DNA from: Streptomyces sp. NBC_01232
Lineage (GTDB): Bacteria > Actinomycetota > Actinomycetes > Streptomycetales > Streptomycetaceae
Direction: 5' to 3'
DNA: 64,000 nt
Assembly (NCBI RefSeq): GCF_035989885.1
Contig: NZ_CP108518.1
Location: forward strand, 2,298,501 to 2,362,500
Positions within the stretch are counted from its first letter, which is position 1; each line of letters begins with the position of its first letter. This document shows, in pieces, positions 35,702 through 44,115 of the stretch. Below the pieces are notes generated by a model. It was not told the origin of the DNA and ran no database searches. It saw only the letters and a program-made list of their open reading frames with translations. The translations under genes and the position numbers were made by a program.

Positions 35702-36613
35702 TCACCGCGCGCCGTAGACCGGGAGCGGAGCCTGCGCCGACGCGAGGAGTTTCAGCGCGGCCTCCCCCGCCTCCGCCGGGGTCCACCGTGCGCCCCGGTC
35801 CGCCGTGGGACCCGGCCGCCAGCCCTCCATCACCGTGATCCGGCCGCCCTCCGCCTCGAAGACCCGGCCCGTGACGCCCGCCGAGGCGTCCGCTCCCAGC
35901 CACACCACCAGCGGGGACACGTTCTCCGGGGCCATCGCGTCGAAGCCGCCCGCCTCCGGGGCGGCCATCGTCTCGGCGAAGGTCTGCTCCGTCATCCTGG
36001 TCCGCGCCGCCGGGGCGATCGCGTTGACCTGCACCCCGTAGCGGCCCATCTCCTCCGCGGCGACCATCGTCAGGCCGAGGATGCCCGCCTTGGCCGCGCT
36101 GTAGTTGCCCTGGCCGACCGAGCCCAGCAGCCCGGCCCCGGAGGAGGTGTTGACCACCCGGGCCGCCACGGGCCGGCCCGCCTTCGCCTCCGCCCGCCAC
36201 CACGCGGCCGCCGACCGCAGCGGCAGGAAGTGCCCCTTCAGGTGCACCCGCATGACCGCGTCCCAGTCGTCCTCGTCCAGGTTGACCAGCATCCGGTCCC
36301 GCAGGAAGCCCGCGTTGTTGACCAGTGTGTCGAGCCGCCCGAAGGTGTCCACGGCCGCCGCGACCAGCGAGGCGGCACCCTGCGACGTGGCGATGTCCCC
36401 GCCGTGGGCCACCGCCTCCCCTCCGAGCGCCCCGATCTCGGCCACCACCTGCGCCGCCGGGCTGTCGGGGCCCGGCCGACCGTCCAGCCCGACCCCCAGG
36501 TCGTTCACGACGACCCTCGCCCCCTCCGCCGCGAACGCCAGCGCATGCGCGCGCCCCAGCCCCCGGCCCGCGCCCGTCACGATCACGACCCGGCCCTCGC
36601 ACAGTCCCGCCAT
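35702..36613 (-). CDS. short-chain dehydrogenase, Rv3548c type (steroid C/D-ring cluster)
   Basis: A 303-residue SDR, longer than the usual 250. Cofactor motif VIVTGAGRGLGRAHALAFAAEGARVVVNDLG; NNAGFLRDRMLVNLDEDDWD; active Ser in VVNTSSGAGLLGS and YxxxK in GNYSAAKAGILGL. The block RMTEQTFAETM ... FDAMAPENVSPLVVWLGADAS ... VTGRVFEAEGG is shared with the multifunctional-enzyme-2 type and with mycobacterial Rv3548c, which lies in the KstR2 regulon. ATG 36613 sits behind AAGGAGAG, one nt after the upstream SDR stop, so the two form one operon leaving the KstR2-like operator at 37398. Confidence 0.85.
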   Translation of the reverse strand: MAGLCEGRVVIVTGAGRGLGRAHALAFAAEGARVVVNDLGVGLDGRPGPDSPAAQVVAEIGALGGEAVAHGGDIATSQGAASLVAAAVDTFGRLDTLVNNAGFLRDRMLVNLDEDDWDAVMRVHLKGHFLPLRSAAAWWRAEAKAGRPVAARVVNTSSGAGLLGSVGQGNYSAAKAGILGLTMVAAEEMGRYGVQVNAIAPAARTRMTEQTFAETMAAPEAGGFDAMAPENVSPLVVWLGADASAGVTGRVFEAEGGRITVMEGWRPGPTADRGARWTPAEAGEAALKLLASAQAPLPVYGAR

Positions 36614-36614
36614 C

Positions 36615-37379
36615 TCAGCTCTCCTTGTTGACAGTTGCCGCATCCAGGAAGGCGGGGCGCTCCCCGCCCCCGTGCACCAGCAGGCTCGCCCCGCTCACGT
36701 ACGCCGCCCGGCCGGAGGCCAGGAACACGGCCGCCTCCCCCACGTCCGAGGGGTCGGCCAGCCGCCCCAGCGGGACGGTGGCGCCGACCGACGCGATGCC
36801 TGCCTCGTCCCCGTAGTGCAGGTGCGCCAGTTCGGTCCGCACCATGCCCAGGACCAGCGAGTTGACCCGTACTTCGGGGGCCCATTCGACGGCCATGGAC
36901 CGGGCCAGGTTCTCCAGTCCCGCCTTGGCCGCGCCGTACGCCGCCGTCCCCGGTGAGGGCCGGGTGCCGCTGACGCTGCCGATCATCACCACCGAGCCCC
37001 GGGCCTCCCGCAGCCAGGGGTACGCCGCCAGCGAGGCCGTCATCGGTGCGAGGAGGTTGAGCTCGACGACCCGTGCGTGGCGCTGCGCCTCGCCCTCTCC
37101 CAGCAGCCGGTACGGGGTTCCGCCCGCGTTGTTGACCAGACAGTCGAGCCGCCCGTACCGGCCCGCGACCGCGCCGAAGAACTCGTGCACGGCGGCGGGT
37201 TCACGCAGGTCGACCGGGATGAAGGCGGCCTTGCGGCCGTCCGCCGACACCGGTTCCTCCGGGGGCCGCCGGGCGCAGACGACCACGTCCGCGCCGGCCG
37301 CGAGGAACGACCGGGCGATTCCGGCGCCGACGCCCCGGGTTCCTCCGGTGACGACGACAACCCTCCCGTCGAGCTCCAT
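36615..37379 (-). CDS. short-chain dehydrogenase, Rv3549c type
   Basis: A 254-residue classical SDR: VVVVTGGTRGVGAGIARSFLAAGADVVVCAR (NAD(P) site), LVNNAGG, Ser in VVMIGSVSGTRPSPG, AYGAAKAGLENL (YxxxK) and the C-terminal GASLLVHGGGE. It is the first gene of the leftward arm of the cluster, starting 20 nt from the KstR2-like operator and divergent from echA20. This placement equals Rv3549c next to Rv3550 (echA20) in mycobacteria. The exact oxidised alcohol is unknown, presumably a CoA-bound C/D-ring intermediate. Confidence 0.87.
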   Translation of the reverse strand: MELDGRVVVVTGGTRGVGAGIARSFLAAGADVVVCARRPPEEPVSADGRKAAFIPVDLREPAAVHEFFGAVAGRYGRLDCLVNNAGGTPYRLLGEGEAQRHARVVELNLLAPMTASLAAYPWLREARGSVVMIGSVSGTRPSPGTAAYGAAKAGLENLARSMAVEWAPEVRVNSLVLGMVRTELAHLHYGDEAGIASVGATVPLGRLADPSDVGEAAVFLASGRAAYVSGASLLVHGGGERPAFLDAATVNKES

Positions 37380-37384
37380 AGGCT

Positions 37385-37425
37385 GCTACCTTCCTCACCT
37401 AACAAATGTTTGGTGGAAAGGTAGC
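37385..37425. promoter_or_regulatory. KstR2-like operator, divergent promoter SDR/echA20
   Basis: AACAAATGTTTGGT at 37401-37414 fits the KstR2 half-site plan A-n-CAA....TTG-n-T and is nearly the same as the site at 47229-47242. Outer arms GCTACCTT (37385-37392) and AAGGTAGC (37418-37425) form a further perfect inverted repeat. It lies between two divergent genes (starts 37379 and 37436), so one bound dimer could control both directions. Confidence 0.75.
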
Positions 37426-37435
37426 TGATCCGCTC

Positions 37436-38185
37436 ATGGGTGTCTCCACCTCAAGCCCGGACAAGGGCATCGCACTGGTCACAGTCGACTTCCCGCCCGT
37501 CAACGCGCTCCCGGTACAGGGCTGGTACGACCTCGCCGACGCCCTGCGCGCCGCCGGCCGCGATCCGGAGGTCCGGTGCGTGGTGCTCGCCGCCGAGGGC
37601 CGCGGCTTCAATGCCGGCGTCGACATCAAGGAGATGCAGCGCGACACCGGACACGCGGCCCTCGTCGGCGCCAACCGGGGCTGCTACGAGGCCTTCGCCG
37701 CCGTGTACGAGTGCGAGGTGCCGGTCGTCGCGGCCGTGAACGGCTTCTGCCTGGGCGGCGGCATCGGACTCGTCGGCAACGCCGACGCGATCGTCGCCTC
37801 CGACGACGCGACCTTCGGCCTGCCCGAGCTGGACCGGGGCGCGCTCGGCGCCGCCACCCACCTGGCCCGGCTGGTCCCGCAGCACCTGATGCGCGCGCTG
37901 TACTACACCTCGCGCACCGCGACCGCCGCCGAACTGCACGCCCACGGCTCGGTGTGGAGGGTGGTCCCACGGGCGGAGCTGCGCGCGGCCGCCCTGGAAC
38001 TGGCCGCCGAGATAGCGAAGAAGGACGGCTACCTGATCCGGCTCGCGAAGGCGGCCATCAACGGGATCGACCCCGTGGACGTGCGCCGCAGCTACCGCTT
38101 CGAGCAGGGCTTCACCTTCGAGGCCAACCTCAGCGGGGTGGCCGACCGGGTCCGCGACACCTTCGGGAAGGGAGAGCACGCATGA
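37436..38185 (+). CDS. echA20: EchA20-type ring D hydrolase (crotonase family)
   Basis: A 249-residue crotonase. VTVDFPPVNALPVQGWYDLADALRAAG, RGFNAGVDIKEMQRDTG, ECEVPVVAAVNGFCLGGGIGLVGNADAIVASDDATFGLPELDRGALGAATHLARLVPQHLMRALYYTS and the end YRFEQGFTFEANLSGVADRVRD closely follow mycobacterial EchA20 (Rv3550) as I remember it. That enzyme opens steroid ring D of HIEC-CoA by hydrolysis. The oxyanion-hole glycines are in GLGGG-like FCLGGGIGL. ATG 37436 lies 11 nt after the operator arm. The gene leads an operon echA20-ipdA-ipdB-ipdC with 4-nt overlaps. Confidence 0.88.
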   Translation: MGVSTSSPDKGIALVTVDFPPVNALPVQGWYDLADALRAAGRDPEVRCVVLAAEGRGFNAGVDIKEMQRDTGHAALVGANRGCYEAFAAVYECEVPVVAAVNGFCLGGGIGLVGNADAIVASDDATFGLPELDRGALGAATHLARLVPQHLMRALYYTSRTATAAELHAHGSVWRVVPRAELRAAALELAAEIAKKDGYLIRLAKAAINGIDPVDVRRSYRFEQGFTFEANLSGVADRVRDTFGKGEHA

Positions 38186-39087
38186 CCGCCAGGACGGAAG
38201 GCTCCGCCAGGACGGACTCGGCCGACAGGGCCGACAGGGCCGACAAGGTACTGACCCCCGAAGAAGTGGTCGGGCAGCTCCGCAGCGGGATGACCATCGG
38301 CATCGGCGGCTGGGGGTCCCGGCGCAAGCCCATGGCCCTGGTGCGAGCACTGCTCCGGTCGGAGATCACCGATCTCACCGTGATCTCCTACGGCGGCCCC
38401 GACGTCGGCCTGCTGGCCGCCGCCGGCCGGATCCGCCGGCTGGTCGCCCCCTTCGCCACCCTCGACTCCATCCCGCTGGAGCCACACTTCCGGGCCGCCC
38501 GCGAGCGCGCCGCCTTCACCCTCACCGAGCTCGACGAGGCCATGTTCATGTGGGGCCTGCACGCCGCCGCCAACCGGCTGCCCTTCCTCCCCGTCCGCGC
38601 CGGCCTGGGCTCCGACGTGATGCGGGTCAACCCGGAGCTGCGTACCGTCACCTCGCCCTACGACGACGGCGAGGAGCTCGTCGCCGTCCCCGCCCTGCGC
38701 ATGGACGCCGCCCTGGTCCACCTGAACCGCGCCGACCGCCTCGGCAACGCCCAGTACCTGGGCCCGGACCCGTACTTCGACGACCTCTTCTGCGAGGCCG
38801 CCGACGCCGCCTACGTCTCCTGCGAGCAGCTCGTCGAGACCGCCGAGCTCGCCAAGGCGGGGCCGCCGCAGTCCCTCCTCGTCAGCCGCCACTCCGTGAC
38901 CGGGGTCGTGGAGTGCCCGAACGGCGCGCACTTCACCTCCTGCGCCCCCGACTACGACCGCGACGAGGCCTTCCAGAAGCTGTACGCGGCCACCCCCTGG
39001 ACCGAGTTCTCGGCGCGCTTCCTGTCCGGGGCGAGCGAGCACGACTACCAGTCGGCCGTCCGGACCTGGCACGAGGAGCAGCAGTGA
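38182..39087 (+). CDS. ipdA: IpdA, alpha subunit of the COCHEA-CoA hydrolase
   Basis: A 301-residue protein of the class I CoA-transferase alpha fold: LTPEEVVGQLRSGMTIGIGGWGSRRKPMALVRALLRS, DLTVISYGGPDVGLLAAAG, FMWGLHAAANRLPFLPVRAGLGSDVM, VAVPALRMDAALVHLNRADRLGNAQYLGPDPYFDDLFCEAAD. With IpdB it forms a heteromeric enzyme that, unlike true CoA transferases, hydrolyses the last carbocyclic ring (ring C) of steroid catabolism. A Ser/Asp/Arg-rich leader (ARTDSADRADRADK) precedes the domain. ATG 38182 overlaps the echA20 stop. Assignment rests on order and similarity to Rv3551. Confidence 0.88.
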   Translation: MTARTEGSARTDSADRADRADKVLTPEEVVGQLRSGMTIGIGGWGSRRKPMALVRALLRSEITDLTVISYGGPDVGLLAAAGRIRRLVAPFATLDSIPLEPHFRAARERAAFTLTELDEAMFMWGLHAAANRLPFLPVRAGLGSDVMRVNPELRTVTSPYDDGEELVAVPALRMDAALVHLNRADRLGNAQYLGPDPYFDDLFCEAADAAYVSCEQLVETAELAKAGPPQSLLVSRHSVTGVVECPNGAHFTSCAPDYDRDEAFQKLYAATPWTEFSARFLSGASEHDYQSAVRTWHEEQQ

Positions 39088-39839
39088 CGACCACCGGGAC
39101 CACCACCGCCCCCCGCACCGTCTCCCGCGCCGAGTACTGCGTGATCGCGTGCGCCGAGGCCTGGCGCGACAACGGCGAGGTGCTCGCCAGTCCGATGGGC
39201 CTGATCCCCTCCTTCGGGGCCCGCCTCGCGAAGCGGACCTTCTCCCCCGACCTGCTGCTGACCGACGGCGAGGCCATGCTCGTCGGGCTGGACGGCTCGG
39301 CCGAGGGCTGGCTCCCGTACCGGCGTCATCTGACGATGGTGACCGGCGGCCGACGGCACGTGATGATGGGCGCCAGCCAGATCGACCGGTTCGGCAACCA
39401 GAACATCTCCTGCATCGGTGACTGGGAGCGGCCGGCCCGCCAGCTCCTCGGGGTGCGCGGCGCGCCCGTCAACACCCTGAACAACCCGGTGAGTTACTGG
39501 GTGCCCAAGCACTCCACCCGGGTGTTCGTCGAGCGCGTGGACATGGTCAGCGGTGTCGGCTACGACCGCGCGGAGGCGGCCGGGGTGACGCGCTTCCACC
39601 GGCTGCCCCGGGTGGTGAGCGATCTCGGCGTCTTCGACTTCGGCGGGCCCGGCCACGCGATGCGCCTGGCCTCCCTCCACCCGGGGGTCACCGTCGAGGA
39701 CGTCCGTGCGGCCACCGGCTTCGAGCTGGTGATCGCGGGCGAGGTCCCGTGCACACGGGAGCCGTCCGCCGAGGAGCTGCGGCTGATCCGCGAGGTGATC
39801 GACCCCAAGGGGCTGCGCGACCGGGAAGTGCGGGTCTGA
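39084..39839 (+). CDS. ipdB: IpdB, beta subunit of the COCHEA-CoA hydrolase
   Basis: A 251-residue CoA-transferase beta-type subunit: VSRAEYCVIACAEAWRDNGEVLASPMGLIPSFGARLAKRTFSPDLLLTDGEAML, RRHLTMVTGGRRHVMMGASQIDRFGNQNISCIGDWERPARQLLGVRGAPVNTLNNPVSYWVPKHSTRVFVERVDMVSGVGYD. GTG 39084 overlaps the ipdA TGA by four bases, as expected for subunits made in equal amounts. It corresponds to Rv3552. The IpdAB pair is needed for growth on cholesterol or HIP in mycobacteria and rhodococci. Confidence 0.88.
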   Translation: MTTTGTTTAPRTVSRAEYCVIACAEAWRDNGEVLASPMGLIPSFGARLAKRTFSPDLLLTDGEAMLVGLDGSAEGWLPYRRHLTMVTGGRRHVMMGASQIDRFGNQNISCIGDWERPARQLLGVRGAPVNTLNNPVSYWVPKHSTRVFVERVDMVSGVGYDRAEAAGVTRFHRLPRVVSDLGVFDFGGPGHAMRLASLHPGVTVEDVRAATGFELVIAGEVPCTREPSAEELRLIREVIDPKGLRDREVRV

Positions 39840-39843
39840 GGCG

Positions 39844-40947
39844 ATGGCGACGACGATACGGACGGCCTTCACCGAGCTGGTCGGGGTCGAGCACCCCCTG
39901 GTGCAGACGGGCATGGGCTGGGTCGCCGGGCCCCGTCTGGTGTCGGGCGCGGCCAACGCGGGGGCGCTGGGCATCCTGGCCTCGGCCACGATGACCGTGG
40001 ACCAACTGCGTTCGGCGGTCCGCGAGGTCAAGTCCCGCACGCCGGACGGCACTCCCTTCGGGGTCAATCTGCGGGCGGACGCCGGGGACGCGGCCGAGCG
40101 CGTGCGACTGATCATCGACGAGGGAGTGCGGGTCGCCTCGTTCGCGCTCGCGCCGTCCGAGGAGCTGATCGGGCGGCTGAAGGACGCGGGGGTGGTGGTC
40201 ATCCCGTCGATCGGGGCCCGGCGGCACGCCGAGAAGGTGGCCGCGTGGGGCGCCGACGCGGTGATCGTGCAGGGCGGCGAGGGCGGCGGTCACACCGGGG
40301 ACGTGGCCACGACGGTGCTGCTGCCGCAGGTCGTGGACGCCGTGGACATCCCGGTGATCGCGGCGGGCGGCTTCAGCGACGGGCGCGGCCTGGTCGCGGC
40401 CCTGTCGTACGGGGCCGCGGGCATCGCCATGGGCACCCGTTTCCTGCTGACCTCGGACTCCACCGTCCCGGACACCGTGAAGGCCGAGTACCTGAAGGCC
40501 ACGGTCAAGGACGTCACCGTCACCACGGCCGTCGACGGGCTGCCGCACCGCATGCTCCGTACGGAGCTGGTCGACTCGCTGGAGCGGGCGGGCCGTACGC
40601 GGGCGCTGGTCCGGGCGGTGCGGCACGCGGCCGGCTTCCGGAAGCTGTCCGGCCTGAGCTGGTCGCAGATGGTCCGCGACGGGCTCGCGATGAAACACGG
40701 CAAGGACCTGTCCTGGAGCCAGGTCCTGCTCGCCGCGAACACCCCCATGCTCCTCAAGGCGTCCATGGTCGAGGGCCGTACGGACCTCGGCGTCATGGCA
40801 TCGGGCCAGGTCGCGGGGGTGATAGACGATCTCCCGTCCTGCGCGGAGCTCGTCTCCCGCGTCATGGCCGAGGCACAACAGGCACTCGAAGCACTCGAAG
40901 CACTCGAAGCACTGCACATGCTCCGCACCCTGCCACCACCAGGGTGA
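39844..40947 (+). CDS. ipdC: IpdC, nitronate-monooxygenase-like FMN reductase
   Basis: A 367-residue NMO/2-nitropropane-dioxygenase-fold flavoprotein: HPLVQTGMGWVAGPRLVSGAANAGALGILASATMTVDQL, PFGVNLRADAGDAAERVRLIIDEGVRVASFAL, AVIVQGGEGGGHTGDVATTVLLPQVVDAVDIPVIAAGGFSDGRGLVAALSYGAAGIAMGTRFLLT (FMN-binding). Rv3553/IpdC acts on a CoA intermediate between IpdF and EchA20, making the double bond needed for ring D opening. The C-terminus holds an in-frame 9-nt tandem repeat (Ala-Leu-Glu units, 40882-40908). It is the last gene of the rightward arm. Confidence 0.86.
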   Translation: MATTIRTAFTELVGVEHPLVQTGMGWVAGPRLVSGAANAGALGILASATMTVDQLRSAVREVKSRTPDGTPFGVNLRADAGDAAERVRLIIDEGVRVASFALAPSEELIGRLKDAGVVVIPSIGARRHAEKVAAWGADAVIVQGGEGGGHTGDVATTVLLPQVVDAVDIPVIAAGGFSDGRGLVAALSYGAAGIAMGTRFLLTSDSTVPDTVKAEYLKATVKDVTVTTAVDGLPHRMLRTELVDSLERAGRTRALVRAVRHAAGFRKLSGLSWSQMVRDGLAMKHGKDLSWSQVLLAANTPMLLKASMVEGRTDLGVMASGQVAGVIDDLPSCAELVSRVMAEAQQALEALEALEALHMLRTLPPPG

Positions 40948-40977
40948 TCCCCCTTCTCCGTCACAGGAGTTGCCCAT

Positions 40978-41907
40978 ATGAGCCGTGCCCGCATCCGTCT
41001 GGCGAGAGCGGCGGCCGCCGCCGCTCTCGCCATCGGGATCCTGCCCGCCTCCGCGTACGCGGCGACGGCACCCGGAGCCGGGGTCAGTGCCCGGCACCAC
41101 CAGCAGCAGGCCGAAACGATTCGCCAGATCCCCCTCCAGGGCGCCGTCAACCTCCGGGACCTCGGCGGCTACCGCACCTGGACCGGCGGCCAGGTCCGCC
41201 AGGGCCTGGTCTACCGCTCCGACGCACTGAGCAAGCTGACCGACGCAGACGTCACCACCGTCGCCGGTCTCGGCCTCAAGAAGGTCGTCGATTTCCGCAT
41301 TCCGATGGAGCTCCAGTACGACGGCGCCGACCGGCTGCCCGCTGGCCTCTCCCCCACCGCACGCCCGGTCAGTGACCTCGGCCTCTACGGAACCCTCGTC
41401 GGCGCGATCGGCAGCGGCGATCCCGTGGTCCAGGAGCAGATGCTCGGCGGCGGCCGCGCCGAGGCCTACATGCGCGACATCTACCGCACCTTCGTGAGCA
41501 GCCCCGAGAACCGGGCGCAGTTCGCGGCGACCCTGCGGGAGATCGCCGACGGCCGGCAGGGCCCGGTCCTGTACCACTGCACGTCCGGCAAGGACCGGAC
41601 CGGCTGGATGAGTTACGTCCTGCTGCGCGCCCTGGCCGTCCCCGAGGACACCGCGGAGCGCGACTACCTGGCGTCGAACACCTTCCGCGCCGCCTACGAC
41701 GCCCGGGTGCGGGCGGGCCTGAAGCAGTCGGGCCGGATGCAGAACCCGGACCTGCTGATCCCGCTCCAGGAGGTCCGCCAGGACTACCTGGACTCGGCGA
41801 CGGCCCAGCTGGAGGCCGACTACGGCAGCTTCTTCGGCTACCTGACGCAGGGCCTCGGCCTGGACCTGCGGACGCTGGCGAAGCTGCAGGACCGGATGGT
41901 CCGGTAG
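40978..41907 (+). CDS. secreted tyrosine-protein-phosphatase-like protein
   Basis: A 309-residue exported phosphatase. Signal peptide RIRLARAAAAAALAIGILPASAYAA. INLRD-type start IPLQGAVNLRDLGGYRTWTGGQVRQGLVYRSDALSKLTDAD is the hallmark of the Y_phosphatase3 family; the catalytic loop is LYHCTSGKDRTGWMSYVLL (CxxGKDRTG, Cys nucleophile and Arg). Family members are dual protein/lipid phosphatases. Exported homologues are common in streptomycetes. It separates the ipd operon from fadA6/kstR2 and has no obvious role in steroid breakdown. Confidence 0.9.
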   Translation: MSRARIRLARAAAAAALAIGILPASAYAATAPGAGVSARHHQQQAETIRQIPLQGAVNLRDLGGYRTWTGGQVRQGLVYRSDALSKLTDADVTTVAGLGLKKVVDFRIPMELQYDGADRLPAGLSPTARPVSDLGLYGTLVGAIGSGDPVVQEQMLGGGRAEAYMRDIYRTFVSSPENRAQFAATLREIADGRQGPVLYHCTSGKDRTGWMSYVLLRALAVPEDTAERDYLASNTFRAAYDARVRAGLKQSGRMQNPDLLIPLQEVRQDYLDSATAQLEADYGSFFGYLTQGLGLDLRTLAKLQDRMVR

Positions 41908-41945
41908 CGGGGGCGCCTGCCCCGGAGCGCACGATGCCGGGCAGC

Positions 41946-41984
41946 ACGATGCCGGGCAGCGCGTCCTGCGCTGCCCGGCATCGT
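41946..41984. terminator. bidirectional terminator, phosphatase / helicase
   Basis: A perfect 17-bp stem (41946-41962 with 41968-41984) with loop GTCCT between convergent genes. Confidence 0.88.
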
Positions 41985-42011
41985 CGTGCCTGTGTCCTGC
42001 GGTGTGGCCGG

Positions 42012-43691
42012 TCAGACCGTCCGGCGGCGGCCCTGGCCACCGGAGCCGACCCTGCTGCGCGCGGAGGCCGCTGCCGCGCCACCGCCGGCGCCGCCCGTCC
42101 CGCGCCGGCTGCGCTCGCCGGTGCCGGTGGCCGCGCCACCGCCGCCCTGGCCGCCGCGACGGGCCTGGCCCGACCCGGAGGCCGCCGGGGCCTGCCCGGA
42201 GGCGCCCCCGCCGGAGCGGCGGGCACGGCCGCCGTTCGCCGGAGCGCTGCCCGTGGCGGCACCGGTGCGCGGTCCGCCCGAGCGGCGGCGCGAGCCGGAG
42301 CCCGTACCGGAGCCGGAGCGCTGCTTGGGCGCGGTCGGCTGCGGAACCTCCAGCACCACCGGGATGCCCGAGGGCTCCTTGGCGCCGGTCAGCCGGGCCA
42401 GTTCCTCGTCGGAGGACTTGATCTGCGCGGTGCGCGGGGAGATCCCGGCGTCCGACATCAGACGGGTCATGTCCCGCTTCTGGTCGGGGAGGACCAGGGT
42501 GACCACGCTGCCGGACTCACCGGCACGGGCGGTACGGCCGCCGCGGTGCAGGTAGTCCTTGTGGTCGCTGGGCGGGTCCACGTTGACCACGAGGTCGAGG
42601 TCGTCGATGTGGATGCCGCGCGCCGCAACGTTGGTGGCGACCAGCGCGGTGACCTCGCCCGTCTTGAACCAGTCCAGGGTGCGGTTGCGCTGCGGCTGGG
42701 AGCGGCCGCCGTGCAGGCCGGAGGCGCGCACGCCGTCGGCGAGCAGCTTCTTGACCATGCGGTCGACCCCGCGCTTGGTGTCGACGAACATGATCACCCG
42801 GCCGTCGCGAGCGGCTATGCGCGTCGCCACGGCCTTCTTGTCGGTCTCGTCCATGACGTACAGGACGTGGTGCTCCATAGTGGTGACCGCACCGGCCGAC
42901 GGGTCGACGGAGTGGCCGACCGGGTCGGTCAGGAACATCTTGACGAGCTTGTCGATGTTCTTGTCCAGCGTCGCGGAGAACAGCATCCGCTGGCCGCCGG
43001 CCTCGACCTGCTTGAGCAGCGCCGTGACCTGCGGCATGAAGCCCATGTCGGTCATCTGGTCGGCCTCGTCGAGGACGGTGATCGAGACCTGCGAGAGGTC
43101 GGCGTCACCGCGGTCGATGAGGTCCTTCAGGCGGCCGGGGGTGGCGACGAGCACCTCGGCGCCGCGGCGCAGGGCGCCCGACTGCCGGTTGATCGACATG
43201 CCGCCGACGACGGTCGCGATGCGCAGGTTGACGGCCGTGGCGTACGGGGCCAGCGCGTCGGTGACCTGCTGCGCGAGCTCACGGGTGGGTACGAGGACCA
43301 GCGCGAGCGGCGCCTTCGGCTGCGCGCGGCGGCCGGCGGTACGGGCCAGCAGCGCCAGGCCGAAGGCCAGCGTCTTGCCGGAGCCGGTGCGGCCGCGGCC
43401 GAGCAGGTCACGGCCGGCGAGCGAGTTCGGCAGCGTCGCGGCCTGGATCGGGAACGGCTCGGTGACGCCCTGGGCGGCGAGGGTCTTCAGCAGCGCCTCG
43501 GGCATGTCCATGTCGCCGAACGACTCGACCGGCGGCAGCGCCGGGGCGATCGGCTCGGGCATGGTGAATTCCTGGGGCCGGGCAACGGGCGCGGACTTCT
43601 GCCGTCCCGCGCCAGACTTCGGACGCCCCTGGGCCGCACCTCGACCCCGGGTGGGGCGGCGGCTGGGTCGTGCGGAGCTGGAGCTGGTCAT
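42012..43691 (-). CDS. DEAD-box RNA helicase
   Basis: A 559-residue DEAD-box protein. Q motif PFPIQAATLPNSLAG, motif I GRGRTGSGKT, Ia PTRELAQQ, Ib TPGRL, II VLDEADQM, III SATLD, IV MFVDTKRG, V VATNVAARGIHIDDL, VI YLHRGGRTARAG. N- and C-terminal extensions are Arg/Gly/Ser-rich (residues 1-45 and about 430-559), typical of RNA-binding tails in actinobacterial cold-induced helicases. AGGAGGG precedes ATG 43691. It is downstream of the cold-shock gene in the same direction, with a hairpin between; joint cold induction is likely but inferred. Confidence 0.93.
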   Translation of the reverse strand: MTSSSSARPSRRPTRGRGAAQGRPKSGAGRQKSAPVARPQEFTMPEPIAPALPPVESFGDMDMPEALLKTLAAQGVTEPFPIQAATLPNSLAGRDLLGRGRTGSGKTLAFGLALLARTAGRRAQPKAPLALVLVPTRELAQQVTDALAPYATAVNLRIATVVGGMSINRQSGALRRGAEVLVATPGRLKDLIDRGDADLSQVSITVLDEADQMTDMGFMPQVTALLKQVEAGGQRMLFSATLDKNIDKLVKMFLTDPVGHSVDPSAGAVTTMEHHVLYVMDETDKKAVATRIAARDGRVIMFVDTKRGVDRMVKKLLADGVRASGLHGGRSQPQRNRTLDWFKTGEVTALVATNVAARGIHIDDLDLVVNVDPPSDHKDYLHRGGRTARAGESGSVVTLVLPDQKRDMTRLMSDAGISPRTAQIKSSDEELARLTGAKEPSGIPVVLEVPQPTAPKQRSGSGTGSGSRRRSGGPRTGAATGSAPANGGRARRSGGGASGQAPAASGSGQARRGGQGGGGAATGTGERSRRGTGGAGGGAAAASARSRVGSGGQGRRRTV

Positions 43692-43746
43692 GCGAGAAAG
43701 CCCTCCTGAAACCGGCAGGTAAAACAAAGGTCGAAACAGCAGACAA

Positions 43747-43780
43747 GCCGGGGCCCGCACCTCGCGGTGCGGACCCCGGC
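43747..43780 (-). terminator. hairpin between csp and the helicase gene
   Basis: GCCGGGGCCCGCAC (43747-43760) and GTGCGGACCCCGGC (43767-43780) pair with one mismatch and a 6-nt loop. It would end the short csp message; readthrough could feed the helicase gene. Confidence 0.75.
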
Positions 43781-43792
43781 ATGCTGAAGAAC

Positions 43793-43996
43793 TTAGGCGG
43801 GGATGATGTTCTCCGCCTGGGGGCCCTTCTGGCCCTGGGTGACGTCGAAGGACACGCGCTGGCCCTCCTGGAGCTCACGGAAGCCCTGGGTGGCGATGTT
43901 CGAGTAGTGGGCGAAGACGTCCGGGCCGCCACCGTCCTGCTCGATGAAGCCGAAGCCCTTTTCCGAGTTGAACCACTTCACGGTGCCAAGTGCCAT
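43793..43996 (-). CDS. cold-shock protein (CspA family)
   Basis: A 67-residue cold-shock domain: [69 protein letters not shown]1 (KGFGFIE) and RNP2 (DVFAHY) are intact, so it binds single-stranded RNA/DNA as an RNA chaperone. AGGAG lies 6-10 nt before ATG 43996. A hairpin with a T-rich tail lies in its leader (44058-44085). Codon use and length are normal for streptomycete csp genes, usually present in several copies. Confidence 0.96.
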   Translation of the reverse strand: MALGTVKWFNSEKGFGFIEQDGGGPDVFAHYSNIATQGFRELQEGQRVSFDVTQGQKGPQAENIIPA

Positions 43997-44057
43997 TTTA
44001 AATCTCCTGAATAGGCGGCAAAGGGCCCCATCCGGAGATTCCGGCAAAACAATAAAA

Positions 44058-44085
44058 GCGCCTGCGGAGCATTCCCGTCAGGCGC
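44058..44085 (-). promoter_or_regulatory. csp 5' leader hairpin followed by a T-rich run
   Basis: Read on the csp strand, GCGCCTG pairs with CAGGCGC (plus inner ACGG/CCG pairs) and is followed by TTTTATTGTTTT, like an intrinsic terminator, 62 nt before the csp ATG. It may be an attenuator or a temperature-sensitive leader fold. Confidence 0.5.
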
Positions 44086-44086
44086 A

Positions 44087-44115
44087 CATAAAGTTCATGG
44101 GTACCACAACTGCAA
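44087..44115 (-). promoter_or_regulatory. candidate csp promoter
   Basis: On the minus strand TTGCAG (44115-44110) and TTTATG (44092-44087) are 17 nt apart; transcription would start about at the leader hairpin. Confidence 0.4.
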
